DNA of 64,000 nt from Inia geoffrensis. Taxonomy: Eukaryota > Chordata > Mammalia > Artiodactyla > Iniidae. Made by a program: the position numbers and the translations under genes. Location of the stretch: NCBI GenBank assembly GCA_036417435.1, contig CM070910.1:74570784-74634783 (forward strand), in the 5' to 3' direction. The notes under the pieces were generated by a model. That model saw only the letters and a list, made by a program, of their open reading frames with translations, was not told the DNA's origin and did not search any database. This document shows, in pieces, positions 34,722 to 48,664 of the stretch. Positions within the stretch are counted from its first letter, which is position 1; each line of letters begins with the position of its first letter.

Positions 34722-36466
34722 GCTCTGTCTTTTTCATTTAAATTTTCCGAATCTATAGCACCATAAGTGGAAGTGCCCTAGGCTCTCTAGCTTGGTTTTT
34801 TCTTTGTTCCAGGAAACACCATCCACTTCTCCAGAGTGCCTGTTGGCAATTTACATCCCGCCCATCAGCATAACAAGGCTGCCGGTTCTCCATGGCCTGT
34901 CCTGCCTCTCTGGATTTTACACATTTTTCGGAGGGCCCTTTTGATCGGTGGGAAGTGAGACTTCCTTGTAGTGCGGATTTCCATTGCAGGCTTGCTTGCT
35001 TGACCAAAAAGGGCATATGCGTTTTTTCCTGAATATATTCAGGAAAAAACGCATATGCCCTTTTTGACAAAGTGCATCACTGTCGAACTGCTGCCTCTTT
35101 TCCTACGCTTTCAGAGCAGTTCTTATCTACCCCCTGATATCAGTTTTCTGCAATTCTGCGTCCTATTCAAGTCCTCTTTACAGCCTTCCTTCAATAAATT
35201 TTTGGATGATAGGGGTCTTTTGGAACTCTGCAGGATTGTGAGTTACGGTGCCAAAAATCTCCTTTTCTCAACTCTCTTTCTTGTGAGCTGACCGCAAACC
35301 TGAAGAATTGCTTCAGGCCCTAATCTCGTTCCGGCATGGCACGCTGAGCCTTTGGTGAATTCTTCTTCCTGGAGGGAAATCAGAGTTCAATGTGCCCCTT
35401 CAAATGCAGAGTTACTCGCTCATTGGTTCTCCTTATTTCTGTTCATCTACAACAGAAATTGCAAACTGTGCCAAACGAGAAGTTAAAAGCAAAGACTTTC
35501 CAAGTGGGGAGAGTGTTACTAACGCATCTGGAACGGCGAACTCGAGTACCAGGGGGCAAAAATGGCGATGAGTCTTAGAAATATTGCCTGGTCACTTGGT
35601 GGACGATATTCTGGGTTTTCCATTCATATTTTACCTGAAGGATAAATCCGTTAAACCTGGAGATTTGGGACCCTTGGAAAGGGACCCATGCACCATTACA
35701 TCAAAGGGTCTGCATTCTCTCACCAAACCTCACCAATCCTATCGGCCCCAAGTGTCCAGCCTTATCTCTCCCCCAGCTTTGGATGTAGAGGTGGTAAATC
35801 CAAGATTCCTCACAAGACCTGAAGGACATATTGAAGAATTTCTCTCTATTTCAGGAGTCCTTGTGTTTTCCTTTTCAAATTTATTTTTAAAAGGGGATTT
35901 AGCTTATTTACACTGCTGTGTGTATGCTGCTGTACACAAATGATTTTCTTATGGAGACCTACAAATGTATGGGATTTAAGTTTCTTCACAGTCAGGTATA
36001 TTCCTAGGTTGTGAATACGGGGTGTTGCGTCGATTTGGTTGAGCGAGGAGTAGGTCTTGTCTAATATATATTTGGCTTATGGAATGGTATCTGTCCTAAT
36101 GTCAATCTCTGGTTTTATGCAGCCTCCCCACTCTCCTTTGACCTTAAGCAAGCATAAATTTCTTTTGTAAATGTGAGACTCTGTTGTGTTTTGAAATGCA
36201 GTTCATGCGTAGTCGTGTTTCCATTCCCGGTATTAGTGATATCTTATGATGTTTCTTTATCTGTGTGACTTATTTCACTTAGAATCATCGTAACTAAATC
36301 CACTCATTATGCTGCTACTGGTCTGTGGCCATTGATTTCATTGTTGAGTGATATTCCATTGTAGGGATGTACCACAACTTCTATATCCATTTTTCTCTTT
36401 CTGGGCTACTGAAGTTGTACCATAGACAAGGTTACCGTACACAGAGCAGCCCCAAACTTTGGTGTG
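34722..36466 (+). repeat. Satellite unit M19 (type B)
   Basis: 1,745 bp. Palindrome 35000-35071: both arms carry the same CpG-type change ('gggcatatgcg' and 'cgcatatgccc'). Marker 'gagtgcctgttggc' (34,834) is shared with M23 and M26. Confidence 0.95.
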
Positions 36467-38211
36467 GCTCTGTCTTTTTCATTTAAATTTTCCGAATCTA
36501 TAGCACCATAAGTGGAAGTGCCCTAGGCTCTTTAGCTTGGTTTTTTCTTTGTTCCAGGAAACACCATCCACTTCTCCAGAGTGGCTGTTGGCAATTTACA
36601 TCCCGCCCATCAGCATAACAAGGCTGCCGGTTCTCCATGGCCTGTCCTGCCTCTCTGGATTTTACACATTTTTCGGAGGGCCCTTTTGATCGGTGGGAAG
36701 TGAGACTTCCTTGTAGTGCGGATTTCCATTGCAGGCTTGCTTGCTTGACCAAAAAGGGCGTATGCGTTTTTTCCTGAATATATTCAGGAAAAAACGTATA
36801 TGCCCTTTTTGACAAAGTGCATCACTGTCGAACTGCTGCCTCTTTTCCTACGCTTTCAGAGCAGTTCTTATCTACCCCCTGATATCAGTTTTCTGCAATT
36901 CTGCGTCCTATTCAAGTCCTCTTTACAGCCTTCCTTCAATAAATTTTTGGATGATAGGGGTCTTTTGGAACTCTGCAGGATTGTGAGTTACGGTGCCAAA
37001 AATCTCCTTTTCTCAACTCTCTTTCTTGTGAGCTGACCGCAAACCTGAAGAATTGCTTCAGGCCCTAATCTCGTTCCGGCATGGCACGCTGAGCCTTTGG
37101 TGAATTCTTCTTCCTGGAGGGAAATCAGAGTTCAATGTGCCCCTTCAAATGCAGAGTTACTCGCTCATTGGTTCTCCTTATTTCTGTTCATCTACAACAG
37201 AAATTGCAAACTGTGCCAAACGAGAAGTTAAAAGCAAAGACTTTCCAAGTGGGGAGAGTGTTACTAACGCATCTGGAACGGCGAACTCGAGTACCAGGGG
37301 GCGAACATGGCGATGAGTCTTAGAAATATTGCCTGGTCACTTGGTGGACGATATTCTGGGTTTTCCATTCATATTTTACCTGAAGGATAAATCCGTTAAA
37401 CCTGGAGATTTGGGACCCTTGGAAAGGGACCCATGCACCATTACATCAAAGGGTCTGCATTCTCTCACCAAACCTCACCAATCCTATCGGCCCCACGTGT
37501 CCAGCCTTATCTCTCCCCCAGCTTTGGATGTAGAGGTGGTAAATCCAAGATTCCTCACAAGACCTGAAGGACATATTGAAGAATTTCTCTCTATTTCAGG
37601 AGTCCTTGTGTTTTCCTTTTCAAATTTATTTTTAAAAGGGGATTTAGCTTATTTACACTGCTGTGTGTATGCTGCTGTACACAAATGATTTTCTTATGGA
37701 GACCTACAAATGTATGGGATTTAAGTTTCTTCACAGTCAGGTATATTCCTAGGTTTTGAATACGGGGTGTTGCGTCGATTTGGTTGAGCGAGGAGTAGGT
37801 CTTGTCTAATATATATTTGGCTTATGGAATGGTATCTGTCCTAATGTCCATCTCTGGTTTTATGCAGCCTCCCCACTCTCCTTTGACCTTAAGCAAGCAT
37901 AAATTTCTTTTGTAAATGTGAGACTCTGTTGTGTTTTGAAATGCAGTTCATGCGTAGTCGTGTTTCCATTCCCGGTATTAGTGATATCTTATGATGTTTC
38001 TTTATCTGTGTGACTTATTTCACTTAGAATCATCGTAACTAAATCCACTCATTATGCTGCTACCGGTCTGTGGCCATTGATTTCATTGTTGAGTGATATT
38101 CCATTGTAGGGATGTACCACAACTTCTATATCCATTTTTCTCTTTCTGGGCTACTGAAGTTGTACCATAGTCAAGGTTACCGTACACAGAGCAGCCCCAA
38201 ACTTTGGTGTG
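36467..38211 (+). repeat. Satellite unit M20 (type B)
   Basis: 1,745 bp. Palindrome 36745-36816 with right arm 'acgtatatgccctttttgac'. Tail markers 'ccccacgtgtcc' (37,491) and 'ctaccggtctg' (38,060) are shared with M24 and M26. Confidence 0.95.
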
Positions 38212-39947
38212 GCTCTGTCTTTTTCATTTAAATTTTCCGAATCTATAGCACCATAAGTGGAAGTGCCCTAGGCTCTCTAGCTTGGTTTTTTCTTTGTTCC
38301 AGGAAACACCATCCACTTCTCCAGAGTGGCTGTTGGCAATTTACATCCCGCCCATCAGCATAACAAGGCTGCCGGTTCTCCATGGCCTGTCCTGCCTCTC
38401 TGGATTTTACATTTTTTTCGGAGGGCCCTTTTGATCGGTGGGAAGTGAGACTTCCTTGTAGTGCGGATTTCCATTGCAGGCTTGCTTGGTTGGCCAAAAA
38501 GTGCGTATGCGTTTTTTCCTGAATATATTCAGGAAAAAACGCATACGCCCTTTTTGGCCAAGTGCATCACTGTCGAACTGCTGCCTCTTTTCCTACGATT
38601 TCAGAGCAATTCTTATCTACCACCTGATATCTGTTTTCTGCAATTCTGTGTCGTGTTCAAATCCTCTTCACAGTCTTCCTTCAATAAATTTTTGGATGAT
38701 AGCGGTCATTTGGAACTCCGCAGGATTGTGAGTTACAGTGCCAAAAATCTCCTTTTCTTAACTCGCTTTCTTGTGAGCTGACCGCAAACCCGAATAATTG
38801 TTTCAGGCCCTAATCTCGTTCTGGCATGGCACGCTGAGCCTTTGGTGAATTCTTCTTCCTGTAGGGAAATCATCGTTCAGTGTGCCCGTCCAAACACATC
38901 GAGTTAGCCGCTCATTGGTTCTCCTTATTCCTGCTCATCTTCCGCAGAAATTGCAAACTGTGCCAAACAAGAGGTCAAAGGCACTGACTCTCCAAGTCGG
39001 TAGAATGTTAATATCGCATCTGGAAAGGCGAACTCGAGTACCAGGGGGGGAAAATGGCGATGAGTTTTAGAAATTTTGCCTGATCACTTCGTGGATCATA
39101 TTCTGGGTTTTCCATGCATATTTTAGCTGAAGGATAAATCCCTTAAACGTGGAGATTTGGGACCCGTGGATTGGGAATCATGCACCATTACCTCAAAGTC
39201 TCTGCATTCCCTCACCAATAGTATCAGCCCCAAGTGTCCAGCCTTATCTCTCCCACAGCTGTGGATGTAGAGGTGGTCAATCCAAGATTTCTCACAAGCT
39301 CTCAAGGACTTATTTAAGAATTTCTCTCTATTTCACAGTCCTTGTGCTTTCTTTTTCAAATTTATTTTTATAAGGGGATTTAGATTATTTACACTGCTGT
39401 GTGTATGCTGCTGTACACAAGTGATTTTCTTATGGAGACCTATAAATGTATGGGTTTTAAGTTTCTTCACAGTCAGGTTTATTCCTAGGTTTTGAATACG
39501 GGGTGTTGAGTCGATTTGGTTGAGCGAGGAGTAGGTCTTGTCTAATATATATTTGGCTTATGGAATGGTATCTGTCCTAATGTCCATCTCTGGTTTTATG
39601 CAGCCTCCCCACTCTCCTTTGACCTTAAGCAAGCATATATTTCTTTTGTAAATGTGAGACTGTGTTGTGTTTTGAAATGCAGTTCATGCGTAGTCGTGTT
39701 TCCATTCCCGGTATTTGTGATATCTTATGAAGTTTCTTTTTCTGTGTGACTTATTTCACTTAGAATCATCGTAACTAAATCCACTCATTATGCTGCTACT
39801 GGTCTGTGGCCATTGATTTCATTGTTGAGTGATATTCCATTGTAGGGATGTACCACAACTTCTATATCCATTTTTCTCTTTCTGGGCTATTGAAGTTGTA
39901 CCATAGTCAAGGTTCCCGTACACAGAGCAGCCCCAAACTTTGGTGTG
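38212..39947 (+). repeat. Satellite unit M21 (type A)
   Basis: Palindrome 38490-38561 with one mismatch ('ccaaaaagtgcg'). Tail shares 'caaagtctctgcattcc' (39,194) with M17. Confidence 0.95.
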
Positions 39948-41684
39948 GCTCTGTCTTTTTCATTTAAATTTTCCGAATCTATAGCACCATAAGTGGAAGT
40001 GCCCTAGGCTCTCTAGCTTGGTTTTTTCTTTGTTCCAGGATACACCATCCACTTCCCCAGAGTGGCTGTTGGCAATTTACATCCCGCCCATCAGCATAAC
40101 AAAGCTGCCTGTTCTCCATGAAGTGTCCTGCCTCTCTGCATTTTACACATTTTTCGGACGGCCCTTTGAATCGGTGGGAAAGGAGACGTCATTGTAGTGC
40201 AGATTTCAGTTGCAGGTGCTTGGTTGGCCAAAAAGGGCGTATGCGTTTTTTCCTGATTACATTCAGGAACAAACGCATACACCCTTTTTGGCCAAGTGCA
40301 TCACTGTCGAACTGCTGCCTCTTTTCCTTTGCTTTCAAAGCAATTCTTATCTACCACCTGATATCTGTTTTCTGCAATTCTGCGTCGCGTTCAAGTCCTC
40401 TTCACAGACTTCCTTCAATAAATTTTTGGATGATGGGGTCATTTGTAACTCTGCAGAATTGTGAATTACAGTGCCAGAAATCTCCTTTCCTCAACTCGCT
40501 TTCTTGTGAGCTGACCGCAAACCCGAAGAATTGCTTCAGGCCCTAATCTCGTTCTGGCACTGCACACTGAGCCTTTGGTGAATTCTTCTTCCTGAAGGGA
40601 AATCAGAGTTCAATGTGCCCGTCCAAACACATCGAGTTAGCCGCTCATTGGTTCTCCTTATTTCTGTTAATCTACCGCAGAAATTGCAAACTGTGCCAAA
40701 CGAGAGGTTAAAAGCACAGACTCTCCAAGTGGGGAGAGTGTTACTAACGCATCTGGAACTGCGATCTCGAGTATCAGGGGGCAAAAATGGCGATGAGTCT
40801 TAGAAATATTGCCTGGTCTCTTGGTGGACGATATTTTGGGTTTTCCATTCATATTTTACCTGAAGGATAAATCCCTTAAACCTGGAGATTTGGGACCTTT
40901 GGAAAGGAAACCATGCACCATTACATCAAAGGGTCTGCATTCTCTCACCAAACCTCACCAATCCTATCAGACCCAAGTGTCCAGCCTTATCTCTTCCCCA
41001 GCTTTGGATGTAGAGGTGGTAAATCCAAGATTCCTCAAAAGCCCTGAAGGACTTATTTAAGAATTTCTATTTCCCAATTTTTGTGTTTTGTTTTTAAAAT
41101 TTTTTTATAAGGGATTTTAGCTTATTTTCACTGCTGTGTTTATGCTGTGGTACACACATTATTTTCTAATGGAGACCTGTAAATATATGGCTTTTAAGTT
41201 TCTTCAGAGTCAGGTATATTCCTAGGTTTTGAATACAGGGTGTTGAGTCCATTTGGTTGAGCGAGGAGTAGGTCTTGTCTAATATATATTTGGCTTATGG
41301 AATGGTATCTGTCCTAATGTCCATCTCTGGTTTTATGCAGCCTCCCCACTCTCCTTTGACCTTAAGCAAGCATAAATTTCTTTTGTAAATGTGAGACTCT
41401 GTTGTGTTTTGAAATGCAGTTCATGCGTAGTCGTGTTTCCATTCCCGGTATTAGTGATATCTTATGATGTTTCTTTTTCTGTGTGACTTATTTCACTTAG
41501 AATCATCGTAACTAAATCCACTAATTATGCTGCTACTGGTCTGTGGCCATTGATTTCATTGTTGAGTGATATTCCATTGTAGGGATGTACCACAACTTCT
41601 ATATCCATTTTTCTCTTTCTGGGCTATTGAAGTTGTACCATAGTCAAGGTTCCCGTACAGAGAGCAGCCCCAAACTTTGGTGTG
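39948..41684 (+). repeat. Satellite unit M22 (type C)
   Basis: Palindrome 40224-40295 with C centre and right arm 'aggaacaaacgcatacaccc'. Near-copy of M18, including 'catacaccc'. Confidence 0.95.
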
Positions 41685-43429
41685 GCTCTGTCTTTTTCAT
41701 TTAAATTTTCCGAATCTATAGCACCATAAGTGGAAGTGCTCTAGGCTCTCTAGCTTGGTTTTTTCTTTGTTCCAGGAAACACCATCCACTTCTCCAGAGT
41801 GCCTGTTGGCAATTTACATCCCGCCCATCAGCATAACAAGGCTGCCGGTTCTCCATGGCCTGTCCTGCCTCTCTGGATTTTACACATTTTTCGGAGGGCC
41901 CTTTTGATCGGTGGGAAGTGAGACTTCCTTGTAGTGCGGATTTCCATTGCAGGCTTGCTTGCTTGACCAAAAAGGGCGTATGCGTTTTTTCCTGAATATA
42001 TTCAGGAAAAAACACATATGCCCTTTTTGACAAAGTGCATCACTGTCGAACTGCTGCCTCTTTTCCTACGCTTTCAGAGCAGTTCTTATCTACCCCCTGA
42101 TATCAGTTTTCTGCAATTCTGCATCCTATTCAAGTCCTCTTTACAGCCTTCCTTCAATAAATTTTTGGATGATAGGGGTCTTTTGGAACTCTGCAGGATT
42201 GTGAGTTACGGTGCCAAAAATCTCCTTTTCTCAACTCTCTTTCTTGTGAGCTGACCGCAAACCTGAAGAATTGCTTCAGGCCCTAATCTCGTTCCCGCAT
42301 GGCACGCTGAGCCTTTGGTGAATTCTTCTTCCTGGAGGGAAATCAGAGTTCAATGTGCCCCTTCAAATGCAGAGTTACTCGCTCATTGGTTCTCCTTATT
42401 TCTGTTCATCTACAACAGAAATTGCAAACTGTGCCAAACGAGAAGTTAAAAGCAAAGACTTTCCAAGTGGGGAGAGTGTTACTAACGCATCTGGAACGGC
42501 GAACTCGAGTACCAGGGGGCGAAAATGGCGATGAGTCTTAGAAATATTGCCTGGTCACTTGGTGGACGATATTCTGGGTTTTCCATTCATATTTTACCTG
42601 AAGGATAAATCCGTTAAACCTGGAGATTTGGGACCCTTGGAAAGGGACCCATGCACCATTACATCAAAGGGTCTGCATTCTCTCACCAAACCTCACCAAT
42701 CCTATCGGCCCCAAGTGTCCAGCCTTATCTCTCCCCCAGCTTTGGATGTAGAGGTGGTAAATCCAAGATTCCTCACAAGACCTGAAGGACATATTGAAGA
42801 ATTTCTCTCTATTTCAGGAGTCCTTGTGTTTTCCTTTTCAAATTTATTTTTAAAAGGGGATTTAGCTTATTTACACTGCTGTGTGTATGCTGCTGCACAC
42901 AAATGATTTTCTTATGGAGACCTACAAATGTATGGGATTTAAGTTTCTTCACAGTCAGGTATATTCCTAGGTTTTGAATACGGGGTGTTGCGTCTATTTG
43001 GTTGAGCGAGGAGTAGGTCTTGTCTAATATATATTTGGCTTATGGAATGGTATCTGTCCTAATGTCAATCTCTGGTTTTATGCAGCCTCCCCACTCTCCT
43101 TTGACCTTAAGCAAGCATAAATTTCTTTTGTAAATGTGAGACTCTGCTGTGTTTTGAAATGCAGTTCATGCGTAGTCGTGTTTCCATTCCCGGTATTAGT
43201 GATATCTTATGATGTTTCTTTATCTGTGTGACTTATTTCACTTAGAATCATCGTAACTAAATCCACTCATTATGCTGCTACTGGTCTGTGGCCATTGATT
43301 TCATTGTTGAGTGATATTCCATTGTAGGGATGTACCACAACTTCTATATCCATTTTTCTCTTTCTGGGCTACTGAAGTTGTACCATAGTCAAGGTTACCG
43401 TACACAGAGCAGCCCCAAACTTTGGTGTG
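41685..43429 (+). repeat. Satellite unit M23 (type B)
   Basis: 1,745 bp. Palindrome 41963-42034, right arm 'aacacatatgcc'. 'gagtgcctgttggc' and 'gcatcctattc' (42,121) match M26 three units away. Confidence 0.95.
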
Positions 43430-45174
43430 GCTCTGTCTTTTTCATTTAAATTTTCCGAATCTATAGCACCATAAGTGGAAGTGCCCTAGGCTCTCTAGCT
43501 TGGTTTTTTCTTTGTTCCAGGAAACACCATCCACTTCTCCAGAGTGGCTGTTGGCAATTTACATCCCGCCCATCAGCATAACAAGGCTGTCGGTTCTCCA
43601 TGGCCTGTCCTGCCTCTCTGGATTTTACACATTTTTCGGAGGGCCCTTTTGATCGGTGGGAAGTGAGACTTCCTTGTAGTGCGGATTTCCATTGCAGGCT
43701 TGCTTGCTTGACCAAAAAGGGCGTATGCGTTTTTTCCTGAATATATTCAGGAAAAAACGCATATGCCCTTTTTGACAAAGTGCATCACTGTCGAACTGCT
43801 GCCTCTTTTCCTACGCTTTCAGAGCAGTTCTTATCTACCCCCTGATATCAGTTTTCTGCAATTCTGCGTCCTATTCAAGTCCTCTTTACAGCCTCCCTTC
43901 AATAAATTTTTGGATGATAGGGGTCTTTTGGAACTCTGCAGGATTGTGAGTTACGGTGACAAAAATCTCCTTTTCTCAAATCTCTTTCTTGTGAGCTGAC
44001 CGCAAACCTGAAGAATTGCTTCAGGCCCTAATCTCGTTCCGGCATGGCACGCTGAGCCTTTGGTGAATTCTTCTTCCTGGAGGGAAATCAGAGTTCAATG
44101 TGCCCCTTCAAATGCAGAGTTAGTCGCTCATTGGTTCTCCTTATTTCTGTTCATCTACAACAGAAATTGCAAACTGTGCCAAACGAGAAGTTAAAAGCAA
44201 AGACTTTCCAAGTGGGGAGAGTGTTACTAACGCATCTGGAACGGCGAACTCGAGTACCAGGGGGCGAAAATGGCGATGAGTCTTAGAAATATTGCCTGGT
44301 CACTTGGTGGACGATATTCTGGGTTTTCCATTCATATTTTACCTGAAGGATAAATCCGTTAAACCTGGAGATTTGGGACCCTTGGAAAGGGACCCATGCA
44401 CCATTACATCAAAGGGTCTGCATTCTCTCACCAAACCTCACCAATCCTATCGGCCCCACGTTTCCAGCCTTATCTCTCCCCCAGCTTTGGATGTAGAGGT
44501 GGTAAATCCAAGATTCCTCACAAGACCTGAAGGACATATTGAAGAATTTCTCTCTATTTCAGGAGTCCTTGTGTTTTCCTTTTCAAATTTATTTTTAAAA
44601 GGGGATTTAGCTTATTTACACTGCTGTGTGTATGCTGCTGTACACAAATGATTTTCTTATGGAGACCTACAAATGTATGGGATTTAAGTTTCTTCACAGT
44701 CAGGTATATTCCTAGGTTTTGAATACGGGGTGTTGCGTCGATTTGGTTGAGCGAGGAGTAGGTCTTGTCTAATATATATTTGGCTTATGGAATGGTATCT
44801 GTCCTAATGTCCATCTCTGGTTTTATGCAGCCTCCCCACTCTCCTTTGACCTTAAGCAAGCATAAATTTCTTTTGTAAATGTGAGACTCTGTTGTGTTTT
44901 GAAATGCAGTTCATGCGTAGTCGTGTTTCCATTCCCGGTATTAGTGATATCTTATGATGTTTCTTTATCTGTGTGACTTATTTCACTTAGAATCATCGTA
45001 ACTAAATCCACTCATTATGCTGCTACCGGTCTGTGGCCATTGATTTCATTGTTGAGTGATATTCCATTGTAGGGATGTACCACAACTTCTATATCCATTT
45101 TTCTCTTTCTGGGCTACTGAAGTTGTACCATAGTCAAGGTTACCGTACACAGAGCAGCCCCAAACTTTGGTGTG
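43430..45174 (+). repeat. Satellite unit M24 (type B)
   Basis: 1,745 bp. Palindrome 43708-43779. Shares 'ctaccggtctg' with M20 and 'ggtgacaaaaatc' with M26. Confidence 0.95.
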
Positions 45175-46919
45175 GCTCTGTCTTTTTCATTTAAATTTTC
45201 CGAATCTATAGCACCATAAGTGGAAGTGCCCTAGGCTCTCTAGCTTGGTTTTTTCTTTGTTCCAGGAAACACCATCCACTTCTCCAGAGTGGCTGTTGGC
45301 AATTTACATCCCGCCCATCAGCATAACAAGGCTGCCAGTTCTCCATGGCCTGTCCTGCCTCTCTGGATTTTACACATTTTTCGGAGGGCCCTTTTGATCG
45401 GTGGGAAGTGAGACTTCCTTGTAGTGCGGATTTCCATTGCAGGCTTGCTTGCTTGACCAAAAAGGGCGTATGCGTTTTTTCCTGAATATATTCAGGAAAA
45501 AACGCATATGCCCTTTTTGACAAAGTGCATCACTGTCGAACTGCTGCCTCTTTTCCTACGCTTTCAGAGCAGTTCTTATCTACCCCCTGATATCAGTTTT
45601 CTGCAATTCTGCGTCCTATTCAAGTCCTCTTTACAGCCTTCCTTCAATAAATTTTTGGATGATAGGGGTCTTTTGGAACTCTGCAGGATTGTGAGTTACG
45701 GAGACAAAAATCTCCTTTTCTCAACTCTCTTTCTTGTGAGCTGACCGCAAACCTGAAGAATTACTTCAGGCCCTAATCTCGTTCCGGCATGGCACGCTGA
45801 GCCTTTGGTGAATTCTTCTTCCTGGAGGGAAATCAGAGTTCAATGTGCCCCTTCAAATGCAGAGTTACTCGCTCATTGGTTCTCCTTATTTCTGTTCATC
45901 TACAACAGAAATTGCAAACTGTGCCAAACGAGAAGTTAAAAGCAAAGACTTTCCAAGTGGGGAGAGTGTTACTAACGCATCTGGAACGGCGAACTCGAGT
46001 ACCAGGGGGCGAAAATGGCGATGAGTCTTAGAAATATTGCCTGGTCACTTGGTGGACGATATTCTGGGTTTTCCATTCATATTTTACCTGAAGGATAAAT
46101 CCGTTAAACCTGGAGATTTGGGAGCCTTGGAAAGGGACCCATGCACCATTACATCAAAGGGTCTGCATTCTCTCACCAAACCTCACCAATCCTATCGGCC
46201 CCAAGTGTCCAGCCTTATCTCTCCCCCAGCTTTGGATGTAGAGGTGGTAAATCCAAGATTCCTCACAAGACCTGAAGGACATATTGAAGAATTTCTCTCT
46301 ATTTCAGGAGTCCTTGTGTTTTCCTTTTCAAATTTATTTTTAAAAGGGGATTTAGCTTATTTACACTGCTGTGTGTATGCTGCTGTACACAAATGATTTT
46401 CTTATGGAGACCTACAAATGTATGGGATTTAAGTTTCTTCACAGTCAGGTATATTCCTAGGTTTTGAATACGGGGTGTTGCGTCGATTTGGTTGAGCGAG
46501 GAGTAGGTCTTGTCTAATATATATTTGGCTTATGGAATGGTATCTGTCCTAATGTCCATCTCTGGTTTTATGCAGCCTCCCCACTCTCCTTTGACTTTAA
46601 GCAAGCATAAATTTCTTTTGTAAATGTGAGACTCTGTTGTGTTTTGAAATGCAGTTCATGCGTAGTCGTGTTTCCATTCCCGGTATTAGTGATATCTTAT
46701 GATGTTTCTTTATCTGTGTGACTTATTTCACTTAGAATCATCGTAACTAAATCCACTCATTATGCTGCTACTGGTCTGTGGCCATTGATTTCATTGTTGA
46801 GTGATATTCCATTGTAGGGATGTACCACAACTTCTATATCCATTTTTCTCTTTCTGGGCTACTGAAGTTGTACCATAGTCAAGGTTACCGTACACAGAGC
46901 AGCCCCAAACTTTGGTGTG
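45175..46919 (+). repeat. Satellite unit M25 (type B)
   Basis: 1,745 bp. Palindrome 45453-45524. Private changes include 'ttacggagacaaaaatc' (45,698) and 'gaattacttcagg'. Confidence 0.95.
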
Positions 46920-48664
46920 GCTCTGTCTTTTTCATTTAAATTTTCCGAATCTATAGCACCATAAGTGGAAGGGCCCTAGGCTCTCTAGCTTGGTTTTTTC
47001 TTTGTTCCAGGAAACACCATCCACTTCTCCAGAGTGCCTGTTGGCAATTTACATCCCGCCCATCAGCATAACAAGGCTGCCGGTTCTCCATGGCCTGTCC
47101 TGCCTCTCTGGATTTTACACATTTTTCGGAGGGCCCTTTTGATCGGTGGGAAGTGAGACTTCCTTGTAGTGCGGATTTCCATTGCAGGCTTGCTTGCTTG
47201 ACCAAAAAGGGCGTATGCGTTTTTTCCTGAATATATTCAGGAAAAAACGCATATGCCCTTTTTGACAAAGTGCATCACTGTCGAACTGCTCCCTCTTTTC
47301 CTACGCTTTCAGAGCAGTTCTTATCTACCCCCTGATATCAGTTTTCTGCAATTCTGCATCCTATTCAAGTCCTCTTTACAGCCTTCCTTCAATAAATTTT
47401 TGGATGATAGGGGTCTTTTGGAACTCTGCAGGATTGTGAGTTACGGTGACAAAAATCTCCTTTTCTCAACTCTCTTTCTTGTGAGCTGACCGCAAACCTG
47501 AAGAATTGCTTGAGGCCCTAATCTCGTTCCGGCATGGCACGCTGAGCCTTTGGTGAATTCTTCTTCCTGGAGGGAAATCAGAGTTCAATGTGCCCCTTCA
47601 AATGCAGAGTTACTCGCTCATTGGTTCTCCTTATTTCTGTTCATCTACAACAGAAATTGCAAACTGTGCCAAACGAGAAGTTAAAAGCAAAGACTTTCCA
47701 AGTGGGGAGAGTGTTACTAACGCATCTGGAACGGCGAACTTGAGTACCAGGGGGCGAAAATGGCGATGAGTCTTAGAAATATTGCCTGGTCACTTGGTGG
47801 ACGATATTCTGGGTTTTCCATTCATATTTTACCTGAAGGATAAATCCGTTAAACCTGGAGATTTGGGACCCTTGGAAAGGGACCCATGCACCATTACATC
47901 AAAGGGTCTGCATTCTCTCACCAAACCTCACCAATCCTATCGGCCCCACGTGTCCAGCCTTATCTCTCCCCCAGCTTTGGATGTAGAGGTGGTAAATCCA
48001 AGATTCCTCACAAGACCTGAAGGACATATTGAAGAATTTCTCTCTATTTCAGGAGTCCTTGTGTTTTCCTTTTCAAATTTATTTTTAAAAGGGGATTTAG
48101 CTTATTTACACTGCTGTGTGTATGCTGCTGTACACAAATGATTTTCTTATGGAGACCTACAAATGTATGGGATTTAAGTTTCTTCACAGTCAGGTATATT
48201 CCTAGGTTTTGAATACGGGGTGTTGCGTCGATTTGGTTGAGCGAGGAGTAGGTCTTTTCTAATATATATTTGGCTTATGGAATGGTATCTGTCCTAATGT
48301 CCATCTCTGGTTTTATGCAGCCTTCCCACTCTTCTTTGACCTTAAGCAAGCATAAATTTCTTTTGTAAATGTGAGACTCTGTTGTGTTTTGAAATGCAGT
48401 TCATGCGTAGTCGTGTTTCCATTCCCGGTATTAGTGATATCTTATGATGTTTCTTTATCTGTGTGACTTATTTCACTTAGAATCATCGTAACAAAATCCA
48501 CTCATTATGCTGCTACCGGTCTGTGGCCATTGAATTCATTGTTGAGTGAAATTCCATTGTAGGGTTGTACCACAACTTCTATATCCATTTTTCTCTTTCT
48601 GGGCTACTGAAGTTGTACCATAGTCAAGGTTACCGTACACAGAGCAGCCCCAAACTTTGGTGTG
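46920..48664 (+). repeat. Satellite unit M26 (type B)
   Basis: 1,745 bp. Palindrome 47198-47269. The head matches M23, while the tail ('ccccacgtgtcc', 'ctaccggtctg') matches M24/M20, so it is a mosaic within subfamily B. Confidence 0.95.
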
